A DNA stretch of 64,000 nucleotides, taken from contig NZ_KB235922.1 of the NCBI RefSeq assembly GCF_000332195.1, positions 2,380,211-2,444,210 on the forward strand, given 5' to 3'. The notes under the pieces are model-generated. The model searched no databases and had not been told where the DNA came from. It was given only the letters and a program-made list of their open reading frames with translations. A program made the translations under genes and the position numbers. Of this stretch, positions 33,757 to 43,531 are shown one piece after another. Each line of letters opens with the position of its first letter. The stretch's first letter is position 1. Source of the stretch: Pleurocapsa sp. PCC 7319. Lineage in GTDB: Bacteria > Cyanobacteriota > Cyanobacteriia > Cyanobacteriales > Xenococcaceae.

Positions 33757-34494
33757 CTATAATTCCGAACTCCGAATTCCCAACTTCGAACTCACCTTGA
33801 GCAAATGTTCATGTCGTTTCAAGTATTGTGCGCTACCAGCATCGGCAGCAACAAATTTATTTGATTTGAGGTCAGCTTGCTTGGGTTTTAGCGATCGCAG
33901 TACTGGTAAATCCTGTCGTTCTTGAAATATTTTAAACTCAACCATCAGAATCAGCCAGGCTAGCAATCGACCGAGTAACGGTATTTTTACATAATCCTGA
34001 TAGTAACGAATTGCAACCCAGGAGTTATTTTCATCAATGGGTGTAACTATAACCAGAAGACGTACCTTTGGTGATAATTCAATCAAAGACAATTGGGGAA
34101 AGACTACGGTAATTCTAAAAAACCACCCAGGCGATTCTTCAGCAGATTTGCCATCATCCTGGCGTAATTGTCCCCAAGTAGTAATTAAATCACCATCTGT
34201 TTCGACGTGATAAGGATCGATTAGAGTACCTACACCGGCAGTAACAGAGCGATGTACGAAAGGAAGATGATGAACGTCAAAATTATTCTCCATAATCCGG
34301 GCGTAATTAACATTCCATACCTGAGATGCTTCTGCGGTATGTGCCAAATTGGTATCAAGTTGCTTAAATCTAGGTGGTTCGGGTAAAGGCGATCGCTCTT
34401 CAGGGCGGTGGGCTACGTCCAATCGCTTTTCACCCCACCAAATCCAGATAAAGCCTTGAGTTTCGCGGACAGGAAAAACTTTTACCTCAAAACC
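33757..34494 (-). pseudogene. Rieske oxygenase lacking its [2Fe-2S] domain
   Basis: The open frame runs from just after a TAG (34497-34495) through VKVFPVRETQGFIWIWWGE, a segment that normally follows the Rieske domain. It continues through the whole catalytic part. The iron triad motif is NFDVHHLPFVH (D-x2-H-x4-H). No CxH...CxxH Rieske motif precedes it. About 140 N-terminal residues are therefore missing, and the frame overlaps the end of the truncated alpha/beta hydrolase gene. A deletion fused the two genes. Electron transfer to the iron would be lost unless another protein supplies it. Confidence 0.75.
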
Positions 34495-35245
34495 CTACTT
34501 CAGGACGGGTCAAAGCATAGTCCACTACTGTTTTTACCGAATTTCCCATTCTCGCTCCTAAAAACATCCCTCTCTCAGGATTAACTCCTTGACCTGGCAG
34601 ATCGACTGTCATGACGTTATAGCCACGCTTAGTATCAGTTAACCCAGTCATAAAATAACAATCTTCAGCAAAGGTCTCTAGTCCACCTATAACAATGAGG
34701 GTAGGACGTTTTTGTTTCCGAGCGCCAACTTTCCAAAAATAGCCAGGTAAATGTTTGTCATGAAAGGGAACTTGTATACTCTCAATGGGTGGCTCAAATA
34801 AGGAAGCCGCCGTTTGGAAACAGAATTTCATATTTTTCCAGTTGGTTGAAAAAGCGGAATTTGGCGGATTCATGATAAATAAGGGCGCTCGATAATAAGT
34901 ACAAGCCCGCAAGTATAACTTCCGTCCATTGATGAGATCGCCTCGATTTAAAGCTTGCGAACCTAGTTTCTCTATTTCTTGAGCTAGTTTAAGCCACTCT
35001 TGCTGCCAGCTTTCTGCATCGCCATCAATGATCCGTGAGGCGACATTAAAACATTCCTTCGCCTTGCTACCATCGTAAATATGACGACCTAAAATCCAGG
35101 CAAAATAGTAGTCCATGTCTTGATGGTCAAAGTACAATTTTTGCTGGCTACGTTGGGCGATCGCCAGTTCTCTCTGTCGAGAGCATAATGTGTGGGCTTC
35201 TTTGCTCTTTGGTTCAAGGGGATAGTATGTAATTAGAGAATACAA
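34487..35245 (-). pseudogene. Alpha/beta hydrolase, C-terminal half deleted
   Basis: 252 residues, apparently from TTG 35245. The first ~150 are the helical N-terminal region of larger hydrolases (FrsA/DUF1100-like). Then come RPTLIVIGGLETFAEDCYF, YNVMTVDLPGQGVNPERG and VDYALTRPEV. In complete family members the GxSxG nucleophile elbow comes directly after such a tRPEV segment. Here the frame ends two codons later (GF-stop) at the fusion with the Rieske remnant. It lacks the nucleophile, acid and His, so it cannot be an active hydrolase. Confidence 0.7.
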
Positions 35246-35302
35246 AGACTATTCCCAATGCCCTGTTCCCTTTAAAACTGAATTCACTATCAAGCTTAAA
35301 TC

Positions 35303-36142
35303 ATGAAATCTAAGTCTATTCGAGAAGTATTTCCCCTCCTTACGCAAGGTTCGTCAGGTGGAGAAGTGATCACTTTACAAACAAAACTGCAAGAACATAA
35401 TTTTAATCCCGGTTCGATTGATGGCATTTTTGGTCAAGATACAGCAAAAGCCTTAATTGCCTTTCAAAAAAGTGTTGGTTTGACACCTGATGGTATTGCA
35501 GGACGTAATACTTGGGCTGCTTTGAATAGAAAGAGGCAAGATTGCACCTTGGATACGGGTCTATTTACCGTAGATGCGGTCAGCCAAATTTTTTATGATG
35601 CTCCCCGGAGCAATATCGTGAAGTATCTACCATTAATTTTAAACGCCTTAGAAAAATTGGACTTAGGCGATCGCAATATGGTTTTGATCGCTTTAAGTAC
35701 AATCCGCGCTGAATCTGCTAGCTTTGCACCTATAAGCGAGTTTCGATCTCGATACAATACTACTCCAGGCAAACATGCTTTTAACCGCTATGATTTTCGT
35801 GCTGACTTGGGTAATGGAGCATTGGGGGACGGAGCAAAATATAAAGGACGAGGTTTTATTCAGCTGACTGGTAAAGCAAACTATCGGCGATATAGTCGGC
35901 GTTTAGGTTTAGGCACACGTCTGGTGAATAATCCCGAACTGGCAAACGACCCTAAGATTGCAGCCGATTTATTAGCTTATTTTCTCAAAGACAAAGAGAA
36001 TGTAATCCGCCAAGATTTAGCCAAATCAAATCTACGAGCTGCTAGACGGAGAGTTAATGGTGGTACTCACGGAATACAACAATTCACCACTGCCTTTAGG
36101 ACAGGAGCGGGGCTATTAAGGAGTAATAGAGCGATCGCATAA
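35303..36142 (+). CDS. Peptidoglycan-binding domain plus GH19-like (chitinase/lysozyme) enzyme
   Basis: 279 residues. Residues ~15-72 form a PG_binding_1 domain (LLTQGSSGGEVITLQTKLQE, then FGQDTAKALIAFQKSVGLTP). The rest is a GH19-type lysozyme fold: AESASFAPISEFRSRYN provides the general acid Glu, and GDGAKYKGRGFIQLTGKANY is the GH19 signature. No obvious signal peptide is present. It probably cleaves peptidoglycan or chitin-like polymers; such proteins also occur in phage and as bacterial lysins. It is divergent from the hydrolase remnant. Confidence 0.88.
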   Translation: MKSKSIREVFPLLTQGSSGGEVITLQTKLQEHNFNPGSIDGIFGQDTAKALIAFQKSVGLTPDGIAGRNTWAALNRKRQDCTLDTGLFTVDAVSQIFYDAPRSNIVKYLPLILNALEKLDLGDRNMVLIALSTIRAESASFAPISEFRSRYNTTPGKHAFNRYDFRADLGNGALGDGAKYKGRGFIQLTGKANYRRYSRRLGLGTRLVNNPELANDPKIAADLLAYFLKDKENVIRQDLAKSNLRAARRRVNGGTHGIQQFTTAFRTGAGLLRSNRAIA

Positions 36143-36192
36143 TTGACCGTCATTTTGAACTGACATAATATCCAAAAAGCAAAAAGCTAATT

Positions 36193-38037
36193 TTAAAACC
36201 AGTATTTTTGTCTTTGAAATGGGTATGTTGGTAGAGTTATCTTGTGATAATTAGTTTTGCCATACAATCCTGACCAATCGATATTGCCACCAGTGACATA
36301 CTGTTGAGCTAATGTAGCCAAAGCTTCTTGTCTGCTGGGTAAATCCTGAGCTAAAGATTGAGTATCAATTAAGTTTTCTGATATTTTGGCTTTTCCCTCC
36401 CAGACATTGACGGGAGTATTGCCATTTGTGATCTGATTTAATTTAGCTAGTAATTCCGCAGTCGAGTTAGCCAGAATTGCTAAACGATAATTAAACTGCG
36501 ATCGCCCTGTATTGGCAGTAAAGCAGATATCTCCCAAGGATAAATCGGGATGAGATGAGAGGTATTTAGTGTAATCGGCAATCATTTGTTGCAGGGCCTT
36601 TTCTGAGCGAGCTGAAAGGGTCAAAATCTCAATTAAACTCGTCTGCTTATCTGCTTTTGGCTCTGATGGTAAAGACACTTCTTCCACAACTACGTGGGCA
36701 TTGGTTCCACTAAACCCAAAAGCACTGATGCCAGCAATACGAGGTTGTTCGCTTCTAGCCCAGGAAATAGCTCGATCGGGCAAAGTAAAAGGTAAATTTT
36801 GCCAATCTATTTGAGTGTTGGGCTGATTTAAATTTAGGTTTCGTGGGATTGACTGATGCTGTAAGGCTAAGATGACTTTAATTAGGCTAGCAATACCAGA
36901 TGCTCCTTCTGTATGACCGATATTAGTTTTTACTGCTCCTAAGACTATTGGTTTAGTTGGAGAACGAGCATTAAAAATTTTACTCAATGCCTCAACTTCA
37001 ATTAAATCCCCCAGAGATGTCCCTGTACCGTGAGCTTCAAGATAGCTAATCTGCTCTGATTCTACTTGACTATTATTTAATGCCTGCTTAATTACTTCTG
37101 CTTGAGATAGACTGCTGGGGGTTGTCAAGCCACTAGTGCGTCCATCTTGATTGACAGCCGAGCCTTTTAAAACTGCCAAAATGCGATCGCGATCGGCGAT
37201 CGCCTGACTCAAACGCTTGATTAAAATTACCCCGCAACCTTCAGAACGAACAAAGCCATCAGCATTGTCATCAAAGGTTTTACAGCGACCATCAGGAGAT
37301 AACATCCGGGACTTGGACAAGTTGATACTCGCCTGGGGACTAATCAGACGGTTGACACCTCCTACCACTGCCATAGTGCATTCCTGATTACGTAAGCTTT
37401 GGATTGCCAGATGTAAGGCGACCAAAGCAGAAGAACAAGCAGTATCCAGAGATATGCTAGGACCTTGAAAGCCATAGTGAAAAGATAAACGTCCCGAAGC
37501 CAAACTATGAGTATTCCCTGTAGTTAGATAAGCATCAATAGTTGTAAATTCACGGCTCAGTAGCTGATGCCAATAATCTGGGCTACAAATACCAACAAAT
37601 ACTCCTGTTGGACTTCCCATCAGCTGTTGGGGAGCAATGCCCGCATTTTCTATTGCTTCCCAACTCACTTCGAGTAATAAACGCTGTTGCGGATCGAGGC
37701 TGGTAGCTTCCCTGGGGGCAATCCGAAAAAAAGGAGCTTCAAATTCTTGCAAATAAGGAACGAAGCCGCCGTAAGGAGTACAGATTTTGCCAGGTGCATT
37801 GAGATCGGAGTCATAATACTGCTCAATATCCCAATGTTGGGGGGGAACTTTAGTAATTGCGTCTTGTCCCTCTTTTAATAACTGCCAGTATGCTTCGGGA
37901 TTAGATGCACCAGGAAAACGACACCCCATGCCAATGACTGCGATCGGTTCTTGGTAAGCTGCTAATTTCTGCCGCATCTGTTTGAGTGCGAGCAAAGCTT
38001 GTTTGGTGGGGGATAAGTTATCGTATGCAGAAGACAT
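36193..38037 (-). CDS. Stand-alone type I PKS ketosynthase module without AT
   Basis: 614 residues from ATG 38037. The ketosynthase domain has the active Cys in LDTACSSALVALHLA and the His residues in EAHGTGTSLGD and TNIGHTEGASG, so it is catalytically complete. After the KS-to-AT linker (ILTLSARSEKALQQMIADYT) it goes directly to the post-AT motif GGNIDWSGLYG...LPTYPFQRQKYWF and stops. The ~300-residue acyltransferase is absent, as are KR, DH and ACP. It could work with trans-acting AT and ACP, or be a trimmed module. It is 47 bp downstream of a transketolase-like gene on the same strand. Confidence 0.85.
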   Translation of the reverse strand: MSSAYDNLSPTKQALLALKQMRQKLAAYQEPIAVIGMGCRFPGASNPEAYWQLLKEGQDAITKVPPQHWDIEQYYDSDLNAPGKICTPYGGFVPYLQEFEAPFFRIAPREATSLDPQQRLLLEVSWEAIENAGIAPQQLMGSPTGVFVGICSPDYWHQLLSREFTTIDAYLTTGNTHSLASGRLSFHYGFQGPSISLDTACSSALVALHLAIQSLRNQECTMAVVGGVNRLISPQASINLSKSRMLSPDGRCKTFDDNADGFVRSEGCGVILIKRLSQAIADRDRILAVLKGSAVNQDGRTSGLTTPSSLSQAEVIKQALNNSQVESEQISYLEAHGTGTSLGDLIEVEALSKIFNARSPTKPIVLGAVKTNIGHTEGASGIASLIKVILALQHQSIPRNLNLNQPNTQIDWQNLPFTLPDRAISWARSEQPRIAGISAFGFSGTNAHVVVEEVSLPSEPKADKQTSLIEILTLSARSEKALQQMIADYTKYLSSHPDLSLGDICFTANTGRSQFNYRLAILANSTAELLAKLNQITNGNTPVNVWEGKAKISENLIDTQSLAQDLPSRQEALATLAQQYVTGGNIDWSGLYGKTNYHKITLPTYPFQRQKYWF

Positions 38038-38083
38038 TGTCAGTTTAATCAAAGAGGAAGCAAAACTACAGAGTAATCTGTGA

Positions 38084-40306
38084 CTAACTAATTAATTCTA
38101 TTGCTCGTTGCACAAAATTAGCAGCGGTAATACCATTAAAGTCCATAATTTGTCTCGCACTAGAAGCAGTTTCACCTTGTTTCCAGGCAAATACATCACG
38201 CTTACTATTACTACGCAACATAACTGGTTCTAACATTGCACTTGATCCCCCAGTAACTCCTATAAGAGCATCTCCGTCAAACAGGTTAGTAAATTCGCTA
38301 TCACTGAGAAAATTATCATCTGGTTCACTGCAACTATCCCAAGCTACATCACTAGAACGATAGAGACGACGCGGGTTGATTATGGAAACAATCTTAGAAC
38401 CAATACCCTGAGATTTTAACTGTTCGGCAGCTTCAAAGGCAGGAATTAGAGTCATATCACCAATTACAGCAAAGACAACGACTTTCCCCCCTTGATTGAG
38501 AGGGGCTGCGGGAGGCTCGATTTCCTGTAAAACTATGGCACCTGTAGTTAATCCTTGGCGACTTTGTTCAAGGGTAGTGCGAATTTCCAGAGGAGATTTA
38601 CTGGCAGTAATCGTAATCCCTTTATTTTTCGTACCTAATGCCCATTCATAACAAACCTGAATACTATTGGCATCGCAGGGAAAGAGAGGAAAGATATTTC
38701 CATTACGCATCATCGCAGCAAAGTAGTTCTCAATTTCAGGGCGTTGATGCGTCCAACCGTTGCGTCCTTGTTCTAATGCTCCTGCGGTAAATAGAGTAAC
38801 CGTCGAAGGAGTGGAACGACGTAATTCTGCCATAGCTTGAGTCACTGTTTGCCAGATTGGTAAGCCATTAATGGCAAAAGATTCATAAGAACACCAAAGA
38901 CTCCGTGCGCCAAATAAAGCCTGCCCTACTGCTAGCCCAGCACAAGCATCTTCGCTCAAAGGTTCATAGACCTGCCCTTGGGGTTGTTGGAAATAGGTTT
39001 CGTCGGTAGTGGGGTGGATAATTTTTAAAGCAGTATTGATATTTTTAATGCCTGAGGCAGCATTCCCATCAGCATTGGTGACAATAAAGTTTTTATCTTG
39101 TTGTCCTACATAAACAGCGATCGCTCCCATGGCAGTAGTAGCAACTTTTTTCTCACCACCGATAGGATATTCTTCTAGGGGAATATTGCCTAAATCTGTC
39201 AGTGGATAATCTTGTTCTGTCACGACAGTTTTTTCCGCAGCACCACCACTAGAACGGACATGATTATTGCGGACAAGTTGCCATGCTTCAGGGGTTAGAG
39301 CTCTATCCTGGAGAGCGGAAACAATATAATCTTTGTCTACACTATCCCCAGGGTAGAGGTTATGGGATTGTGCGCCTCGTTTGTGTACTCCTGCCCCTTT
39401 GAGTTGTTTGACGATTAAAACTGTTAGTTTTCCGCCTAATGCCGATGTAGCAGCTTGGTTTGTAGCTTCTAGGATTGCTTGAGTAAATTTCATTCTCTGT
39501 TCAAAAGAGAACTCAGTACTATCTACATATTCTCCTGGCTGATTGGCATCATCATAATCTTTGGCGTTGACGAGAATTACTTCGGCAAAACCGTTACCTT
39601 GCCAGTAAGCAATCATCTCTTCGTTGGTTTTCGTAGAGACCATACTGTGATGTTCCTGGGAAAAACCATTCCAAACCAAGATCGGTAAAAAGTTAGTAAC
39701 TTGAGGATAGGAAGTATTAAAATGTCCAAAGCTACTCATAATGTAGGGTTCGCCTAAACCACCATCACCAATAGTTACGGGAAATAAAACTCCAGGATGA
39801 AGTTTCGCCCCTGCCATAGCAAAGTGTTGTCCTTGTCCTAGGGGACCAGCGGGGTTGAGCAAACCAGGAATTTGTCCTGAAAGGTGTCCCAGTAGCCCGT
39901 GCATTTCTCGAAAGCGATCGCGCAGATCCTGAACGTTATTAATGCCCATCGCTTCGAGGGAAGTATCTAAAAAGACGTTACTGTAAAAGCCCGGAGCATG
40001 ATGACCCACTTCAGTAATGATATTTTTATGTCCTAACATCACCAAAGAAGCAATGGTATCGGCAATACTGGCAAATCCTCCTGGATGCCCTGACTGTTTA
40101 CTAGCAGTAATTTGAAGAGTGAGGTAGCGTAAAGCATCAGCCGCCAACATGGTTTGATAAACTGCTGCTTGATCGGAGGGAGAGGCGATCGCTGTTTGTC
40201 CATCTGAAATCGCTGGTGTTTGCCCATATTGATCAAAACCAGGCAAGCTGGCTTTAAAATGCTGAATACCTTGGCAAAAGGCGGGAATGTTAGTGGCAAC
40301 GGTCAT
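38084..40306 (-). CDS. Transketolase/phosphoketolase-like thiamine-diphosphate enzyme
   Basis: 740 residues from ATG 40306 (AAGGA upstream). N-terminal TPP-binding part: ITASKQSGHPGGFASIADTI, then GQGQHFAMAGAK and the GDG...N motif in VTIGDGGLGEPYIMSSFGHF. A pyrimidine-binding half follows (FIVTNADGNAASGIKNINTA, VYEPLSEDACAGLAVGQALF). It is shorter than classical phosphoketolases and not a standard transketolase. It fits the cyanobacterial group annotated as phosphoketolase-like or xylulose-5-phosphate 3-epimerase. Sugar phosphates are the likely substrates. Pairing with a ketosynthase suggests supply of a building block, which is inference. Confidence 0.7.
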   Translation of the reverse strand: MTVATNIPAFCQGIQHFKASLPGFDQYGQTPAISDGQTAIASPSDQAAVYQTMLAADALRYLTLQITASKQSGHPGGFASIADTIASLVMLGHKNIITEVGHHAPGFYSNVFLDTSLEAMGINNVQDLRDRFREMHGLLGHLSGQIPGLLNPAGPLGQGQHFAMAGAKLHPGVLFPVTIGDGGLGEPYIMSSFGHFNTSYPQVTNFLPILVWNGFSQEHHSMVSTKTNEEMIAYWQGNGFAEVILVNAKDYDDANQPGEYVDSTEFSFEQRMKFTQAILEATNQAATSALGGKLTVLIVKQLKGAGVHKRGAQSHNLYPGDSVDKDYIVSALQDRALTPEAWQLVRNNHVRSSGGAAEKTVVTEQDYPLTDLGNIPLEEYPIGGEKKVATTAMGAIAVYVGQQDKNFIVTNADGNAASGIKNINTALKIIHPTTDETYFQQPQGQVYEPLSEDACAGLAVGQALFGARSLWCSYESFAINGLPIWQTVTQAMAELRRSTPSTVTLFTAGALEQGRNGWTHQRPEIENYFAAMMRNGNIFPLFPCDANSIQVCYEWALGTKNKGITITASKSPLEIRTTLEQSRQGLTTGAIVLQEIEPPAAPLNQGGKVVVFAVIGDMTLIPAFEAAEQLKSQGIGSKIVSIINPRRLYRSSDVAWDSCSEPDDNFLSDSEFTNLFDGDALIGVTGGSSAMLEPVMLRSNSKRDVFAWKQGETASSARQIMDFNGITAANFVQRAIELIS

Positions 40307-40590
40307 AAAAATATTTCCTTCGTTTATCAAACTGCAATTATTAAGTAGATCTTACAATTTTGGGCGGTTGAAAAACGGCAAAATATCTCTATGAGTTCTA
40401 TTGGTAAATATTTATAAAAGCTCTGAGCTTGTCTAGATATGCGATCTATACTTGTAGTAAATCAATTAGAATAAACATACTATAAACGCTCAGCCGCATA
40501 AAATCATTGTTAGTAGCCGTTTCACCAGTAATTTCTAGCTCTTGGTTTTTATCCGAGATTGAGTAATTAGTCCTAGGTAGAGAGATAACA

Positions 40591-41280
40591 ATGAATAGAC
40601 CTTTTTCTGATAGACGAGAAGCTGGACGAAAATTAGCTCAAAAACTGACTCCATATGCCAATAATCCTGATGCTATCGTGTTAGGTCTTCCTCGCGGAGG
40701 TGTACCTGTGGCATATGAAATTGCTAAAAATTTAAATCTCGCTTTGGATGTTTGTTTAGTCAGAAAACTTGGTCTTCCTTTTTATCCAGAAACAGCAATG
40801 GGGGCAATTTCCGAAGCGACATTGATTCATGACCACGATAGCAAAGTCACTATAATTGATGAAAACTCGACTCTAATGCACAGAGTTACCGAAGAGCAAA
40901 TAAACATAATTGTCGCCCAAGAAACAGTTGAATTAAAAAGGCGCGATCGCCTGTATAGGAAATCCCGATCCCCACTCAAAATTCGCGATTGTATTGTTAT
41001 TCTCGTTGATGATGGCATTGCTACTGGTCTAACTATGCTCGCTGCGGTAACTGCTTTACGTAAGCAAAAGCCCAAAAAAATTATTATTGCTACTCCAGTT
41101 GCATCTTGGTCAGCAATCGAACAATTAACAACTCAAGTAGATGATATTGTATGTCTGAATACACCAAAAGCTTTTAACGCGGTGGGCTTTTGGTACCAAG
41201 ATTTTTCTCAAACAACCGATCAAGAAGTATGCGAGCTGCTATCTCAACAAACTCGCAATACTTTAGCCGGATCTTGTTAA
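40591..41280 (+). CDS. Phosphoribosyltransferase-family protein
   Basis: 229 residues. A type I PRTase fold starts with VLGLPRGGVPVAYEIAK. The PRPP-binding loop is CIVILVDDGIATGLTMLAAV. IIIATPVASWSAIEQL follows. The group includes cyanobacterial PRTases of unknown substrate, annotated as erythromycin-esterase-linked or hypothetical. A flexible hood region lies around NSTLMHRVTEEQINIIVAQE. It is a single-gene unit convergent with the pterin dehydratase gene. Confidence 0.88.
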   Translation: MNRPFSDRREAGRKLAQKLTPYANNPDAIVLGLPRGGVPVAYEIAKNLNLALDVCLVRKLGLPFYPETAMGAISEATLIHDHDSKVTIIDENSTLMHRVTEEQINIIVAQETVELKRRDRLYRKSRSPLKIRDCIVILVDDGIATGLTMLAAVTALRKQKPKKIIIATPVASWSAIEQLTTQVDDIVCLNTPKAFNAVGFWYQDFSQTTDQEVCELLSQQTRNTLAGSC

Positions 41281-41303
41281 TTTAATAGTTATCAATACTT
41301 AAA

Positions 41304-41648
41304 CTAGATAGAATTGGCAAGGCAATCACTTTTAGCTGCCATAATAAAATCATTCTGATGTAATCCGTTAATGGCATGAGTCCACCAAGTTACTGTTACT
41401 TTACCCCACTCAGTCAGTAGAGCTGGATGATGTCCCTCTTCCTCTGCAGCTTCTCCTACCAAGTTAGTAAAAGCTAGGGCGGTTTTAAAATCAGGGAATT
41501 GATAAACCCGCTGTAAATGCAAGACCCCTTTTTCAGTAATTATTTCCCAATCAGGTATTTGAGTTTTATAGGTATTAATTTCTTCTTCTGTAGCTGGAGG
41601 TAAACTACCAGTACAGGGAATACATTTTTGCTCTAATAATTCTGTCAT
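41304..41648 (-). CDS. 4a-hydroxytetrahydrobiopterin dehydratase (pterin carbinolamine dehydratase)
   Basis: 114 residues of normal length. The family motif is EEGHHPALLTEWGKVTVTWW followed by THAINGLHQNDFIMA. The catalytic His pair is in GHHP. FPDFKTALAFTNLVGEAAEE precedes it. It dehydrates 4a-hydroxy-tetrahydropterins; in cyanobacteria without phenylalanine hydroxylase it may act in pterin salvage or molybdopterin metabolism. No partner gene is adjacent. Confidence 0.93.
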   Translation of the reverse strand: MTELLEQKCIPCTGSLPPATEEEINTYKTQIPDWEIITEKGVLHLQRVYQFPDFKTALAFTNLVGEAAEEEGHHPALLTEWGKVTVTWWTHAINGLHQNDFIMAAKSDCLANSI

Positions 41649-41770
41649 GAACCTTACTCCAATTTTGATTCAAACTATAAGTAAATAGTCAATTGTGGAG
41701 ATCTATTTATTCTCAGTCTACTCTTAATCGATTCCCTATGGGTTTAACCTTCATTAATCAAATCAATTTA

Positions 41771-41905
41771 CGATTGGGCTCCGCCCACCACCAGAGGCGA
41801 TTACCCGCAGGGCTTGCACTCGAATGGGTGTACGCTGAGTCCTACGGACTTGCTTCGCAACCGCGATTGGGCTCCGCCCACCGCCAGAGGCGATTACCCG
41901 CAGGG
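41771..41905. repeat. Two copies of a 42-bp repeat, 93 bp apart, with palindromic filler
   Basis: The unit starts CGATTGGGCTCCGCCCACC and ends GGCGATTACCCGCAGGG, at 41771-41812 and 41864-41905, with one mismatch. The DNA between contains GCTTGCACTCGAATGGGTGT, which matches 3240-3276 in reverse. The region is GC-richer than the genome and is the only content of the spacer before the PhoD gene. The open frame across it is not credible as a gene. Confidence 0.85.
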
Positions 41906-42002
41906 TACGCTTCGCGATCGCTTGTTGCACACCAAAAACTACGCTTAGAAATCATCGACGAATTTTAATTCAATTTATTCAATAAAGATTGAGATAACTT
42001 CT

Positions 42003-43487
42003 ATGCAAAAATTTTGGATTTACCGTAGATTTAATCGTAGATTTTTTTTAGCTATACTTTTTTGTCTACTTGCTCATCCTAAAAAATCTATTACTCAAGA
42101 ATTAAATACGATCAAATGTGATTGGTGCTGGATTGGTGCAGTCACTGACAACTCAATAACTATCAAAGCTAAACTAAATCATCCAGTTAAAGAAGGCAAA
42201 AATTACATTCAAGTTTTTTATCATACAAATACCGATTTAAATCCGACAAATAAGGCAATACAAAAAGCAAAAACTAGTTCATTAAATAATCAAATAGCCA
42301 CGTTTAATCTAACTGATTTAGCAGAAGATACTATTTACTACTACGTAATTATTGCCGATGGTCGGAGATATCCTCGTCAAGGAACATTACAATTTAAAAC
42401 AGTAAAAGTTAATCAGCCATATGATTTTGCGATCGCCTGTTCTTCCTGTGCTGGTGGTACGATAAGCCAGTTTTCTAGCTATGGTGTGAGTAACTCTCAA
42501 GTATTCGATCTCATTCGACAATATAAATACCAAGCTAAATCCGGACAAGATTCTAATTTGGCAATGTTTATTCACATGGGAGATTTACACTATAGAAATG
42601 ATTTGCCTTTTCTAGGTTTAAAAGAAAATCAGCTTGATGATTATCGAGATAATTACGATCTGATTATGAATCAATCTAGACAGAGAAATCTCTATCAAAA
42701 TATTCCTCTAGCATATATTTGGGACGATCATGATTATGGAACTGACGATTCTGATAGTTCTTATAATTTAAAGTATGTAGCTAGTGAAGCTTATCGAGAA
42801 CAAGTACCTTCTTATCCTCTGGTAGAAAAATTAAACAAAATTGAAAGTCGCGGTGCTATCTATCAATCTTTTATTATTGGTAGAGTTAGATTTATTATGA
42901 CTGACAATCGTTTTCATCAAGAGCAGATCGGTATAGTAGGCAAACTTAATCGAACTCTTCTAGGTAAGGAACAAACAGAATGGTTTTTTGAACAGCTAAA
43001 ATTTGCCAAACAGCAACAAAAAAATAACCGTGAAGGACTAACTATTTGGGTTAACAGTATTCCTTGGATAGCCGAACCAGATGCGCCAACTAATTCATGG
43101 AATAAATTTCATCAAGAACGAACCTTAATTGCTAATTTTGTTAAAGAAAATGATATTGATAAACTACTGATGATTTCTGGCGATGCACATATGTTGGCAT
43201 TAGATGATGGCGCAGAAGGAACAGCTAACAATTATGCAATAGGAGGGGGTGGTTCTTTTCCTGTAATTCATGCAGCTTCTTTAGATAGTAGATCATCTTT
43301 TAAAGGTGGACCATATAACGGTAAAAAATATATTATTGATTCAAAAGTAAAAAGTAAAAATGGCGCTATTGTCGGAAAAGGACAATGGGGAGTATTAAAC
43401 TTTATTGATGATGGTAATAAGATTGAAGTAAAAGTTGAATTAAAAAGAATGAAAAATACTTTGATTCAACATACTTTTACTTTTTAG
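42003..43487 (+). CDS. PhoD-like alkaline phosphatase (metallophosphatase)
   Basis: 494 residues. An N-terminal signal or anchor (FFLAILFCLLAHPKKSITQE) is followed by a fibronectin-like N-domain (CDWCWIGAVTDNSITIKAKL, TIYYYVIIADG). The PhoD metal-binding core has AIACSSCAGG, FIHMGDLHYRND, IWDDHDYGTDDSD, FIMTDNRFHQEQ, LGKEQTEWFFEQL, NSIPW and ISGDAHMLALDDG. It is a phosphodiesterase or monoesterase, probably Ca/Fe-dependent and exported, for phosphate scavenging. No Pho box was identified. A 350 bp repeat-filled spacer precedes it. Confidence 0.9.
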   Translation: MQKFWIYRRFNRRFFLAILFCLLAHPKKSITQELNTIKCDWCWIGAVTDNSITIKAKLNHPVKEGKNYIQVFYHTNTDLNPTNKAIQKAKTSSLNNQIATFNLTDLAEDTIYYYVIIADGRRYPRQGTLQFKTVKVNQPYDFAIACSSCAGGTISQFSSYGVSNSQVFDLIRQYKYQAKSGQDSNLAMFIHMGDLHYRNDLPFLGLKENQLDDYRDNYDLIMNQSRQRNLYQNIPLAYIWDDHDYGTDDSDSSYNLKYVASEAYREQVPSYPLVEKLNKIESRGAIYQSFIIGRVRFIMTDNRFHQEQIGIVGKLNRTLLGKEQTEWFFEQLKFAKQQQKNNREGLTIWVNSIPWIAEPDAPTNSWNKFHQERTLIANFVKENDIDKLLMISGDAHMLALDDGAEGTANNYAIGGGGSFPVIHAASLDSRSSFKGGPYNGKKYIIDSKVKSKNGAIVGKGQWGVLNFIDDGNKIEVKVELKRMKNTLIQHTFTF

Positions 43488-43531
43488 TAAGAAGCTTGTA
43501 CATTTTCCTGATTCCTCCTTCCTTAGGAATT

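Noticed and set aside
41693-41968. 91-codon plus-strand frame before the PhoD gene
   Set aside because: It lies almost entirely in the duplicated 42-bp repeat and palindromic filler; the peptide repeats RLGSAH-QRRLPAG merely because the DNA does.
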